NCBI GenBank assembly: GCA_029884035.1
Contig: JAOUIM010000256.1
Location: forward strand, 1-5,745
Direction of reading: 5' to 3'
Length of the DNA: 5,745 bases
Source: Aquincola sp.
GTDB lineage: Bacteria; Pseudomonadota; Gammaproteobacteria; Burkholderiales; Burkholderiaceae_C
This document shows, in pieces, positions 5,273-5,745 of the stretch. The number at the start of each line of letters is the position of its first letter. Positions within the stretch are counted from its first letter, which is position 1. The position numbers and the translations under genes were made by a program. The notes beneath the pieces were generated by a model, which did no database searches, was not told the DNA's origin, and was given only the letters and a program-made list of their open reading frames with translations.

Positions 5273-5745
5273 ATGAGACGAATTCTGGACGGGTTGCTTT
5301 GCGCGACAAGCGTGCTTGTGCTGTCGGTCGCCGTGCTTGCCGTGGGATCAGCGCGTGCGCAGGTCCCGGGACCGCAAGCGCAGTCTCCCGTGAGGAGTAC
5401 GACCGACCCCGGCAATCGAGCCGCCGCCGACAAGGTCATCCAGGCGCAGCGTGAGGGCATGGGGTGGGCCGCGCCGGTGATGCCCAAGGACGCAAAGTCG
5501 CGTTCCGACTACCAGGCCGGCTATGAGGACGGCCTCAACGACACCAATCGTGTCGAATACCGAAACAACCGCCCGTACGGCGACGGCCAGCGTGCCGGGC
5601 GTGCCAAGCGCGACGCGTTGCGCTCGGCGCCGAACGGCTCGGACCGACTGCTTGGTTACCGCGATGGCTACAACGGCCGTCGCTCCCGCGATGGGGACCG
5701 GCGCAACCGTGCCTATGAAGACGCCTATCGCGCCGGCCACTCCGA
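5273..5745 (+). CDS. Predicted secreted protein with Y/G/D-rich repeats, 3' end outside window
   Basis: The frame is open from 5273 to the right edge (157 complete codons). I do not recognise the family. The N-terminus is a typical Sec signal peptide: MRR, then a hydrophobic core at residues 8-25, and cleavage predicted after ARA at residue 29, so the product should be periplasmic or secreted. A Cys at residue 10 lies inside the core and is not a convincing lipobox. The mature part is polar and rich in Arg, Asp, Gly and Tyr. It repeats a loose Y-x-x-G-Y-x-D-G pattern: YQAGYEDG at 80-87, YGDGQRAG at 102-109, GYRDGYNG at 128-135 and YEDAYRAG at 148-155. It starts 87 bp after kbp behind a hairpin, so it is probably a separate transcript. 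Codon bias (G/C at third positions) supports real coding. The number of repeats and the C-terminus are unknown. Confidence 0.8.
   Translation, partial: MRRILDGLLCATSVLVLSVAVLAVGSARAQVPGPQAQSPVRSTTDPGNRAAADKVIQAQREGMGWAAPVMPKDAKSRSDYQAGYEDGLNDTNRVEYRNNRPYGDGQRAGRAKRDALRSAPNGSDRLLGYRDGYNGRRSRDGDRRNRAYEDAYRAGHS

Noticed and set aside
5149..5740. Minus-strand frames opposite the secreted-protein gene
   Set aside because: The plus-strand frame has a signal peptide, a ribosome-binding site and coherent repeats. The reverse frames have none of these.

Overview
The window is GC-rich, densely packed proteobacterial chromosome. Type II secretion genes gspA/gspB, a glgC-glgA pair and a Kbp/YgaU-type BON-LysM protein, all with strong third-position GC bias, suggest a betaproteobacterium, most likely Burkholderiales. 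That placement is inferred from recognised protein families and base composition, not from a search. No tRNA, rRNA, CRISPR array, insertion sequence or phage gene was seen.

Layout. At 2-991 (+) is the C-terminal part of GspA, an ExeA-type ATPase with one membrane helix and a periplasmic peptidoglycan-binding domain. Its upstream ATPase half lies outside the window. At 1038-1790 (+) is gspB, its usual partner. The two are separated by a 17-codon reading frame (988-1041) that overlaps both neighbours by ATGA. At 1802-3283 (-) is glgA and at 3283-4575 (-) is glgC, joined by a one-base TGATG overlap. gspB and glgA meet tail to tail with 11 bp between them. A 109-bp divergent region (4576-4684) separates glgC from kbp (4685-5185, +), a cytoplasmic BON-LysM protein. 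A hairpin follows kbp at 5190-5222. At 5273 a predicted secreted protein with Y/G/D-rich repeats begins and runs off the right edge.

How the genes work together. GspA and GspB form an inner-membrane complex that helps insert the secretin of the type II secretion system through the peptidoglycan. GlgC makes ADP-glucose and GlgA adds its glucose to glycogen, so these two genes are consecutive pathway steps in one transcript. Kbp is known in E. coli as a K+-binding protein. Its divergent placement beside glgC could reflect shared stress or osmotic control, but that is inference. No glgB, glgP or glgX is visible.

I found no convincing undescribed system. The points most worth checking are the ATGA-bracketed mini-ORF, two substitutions in the presumed GlgC effector pocket, and the unrecognised repeat-bearing secreted protein at the right edge.
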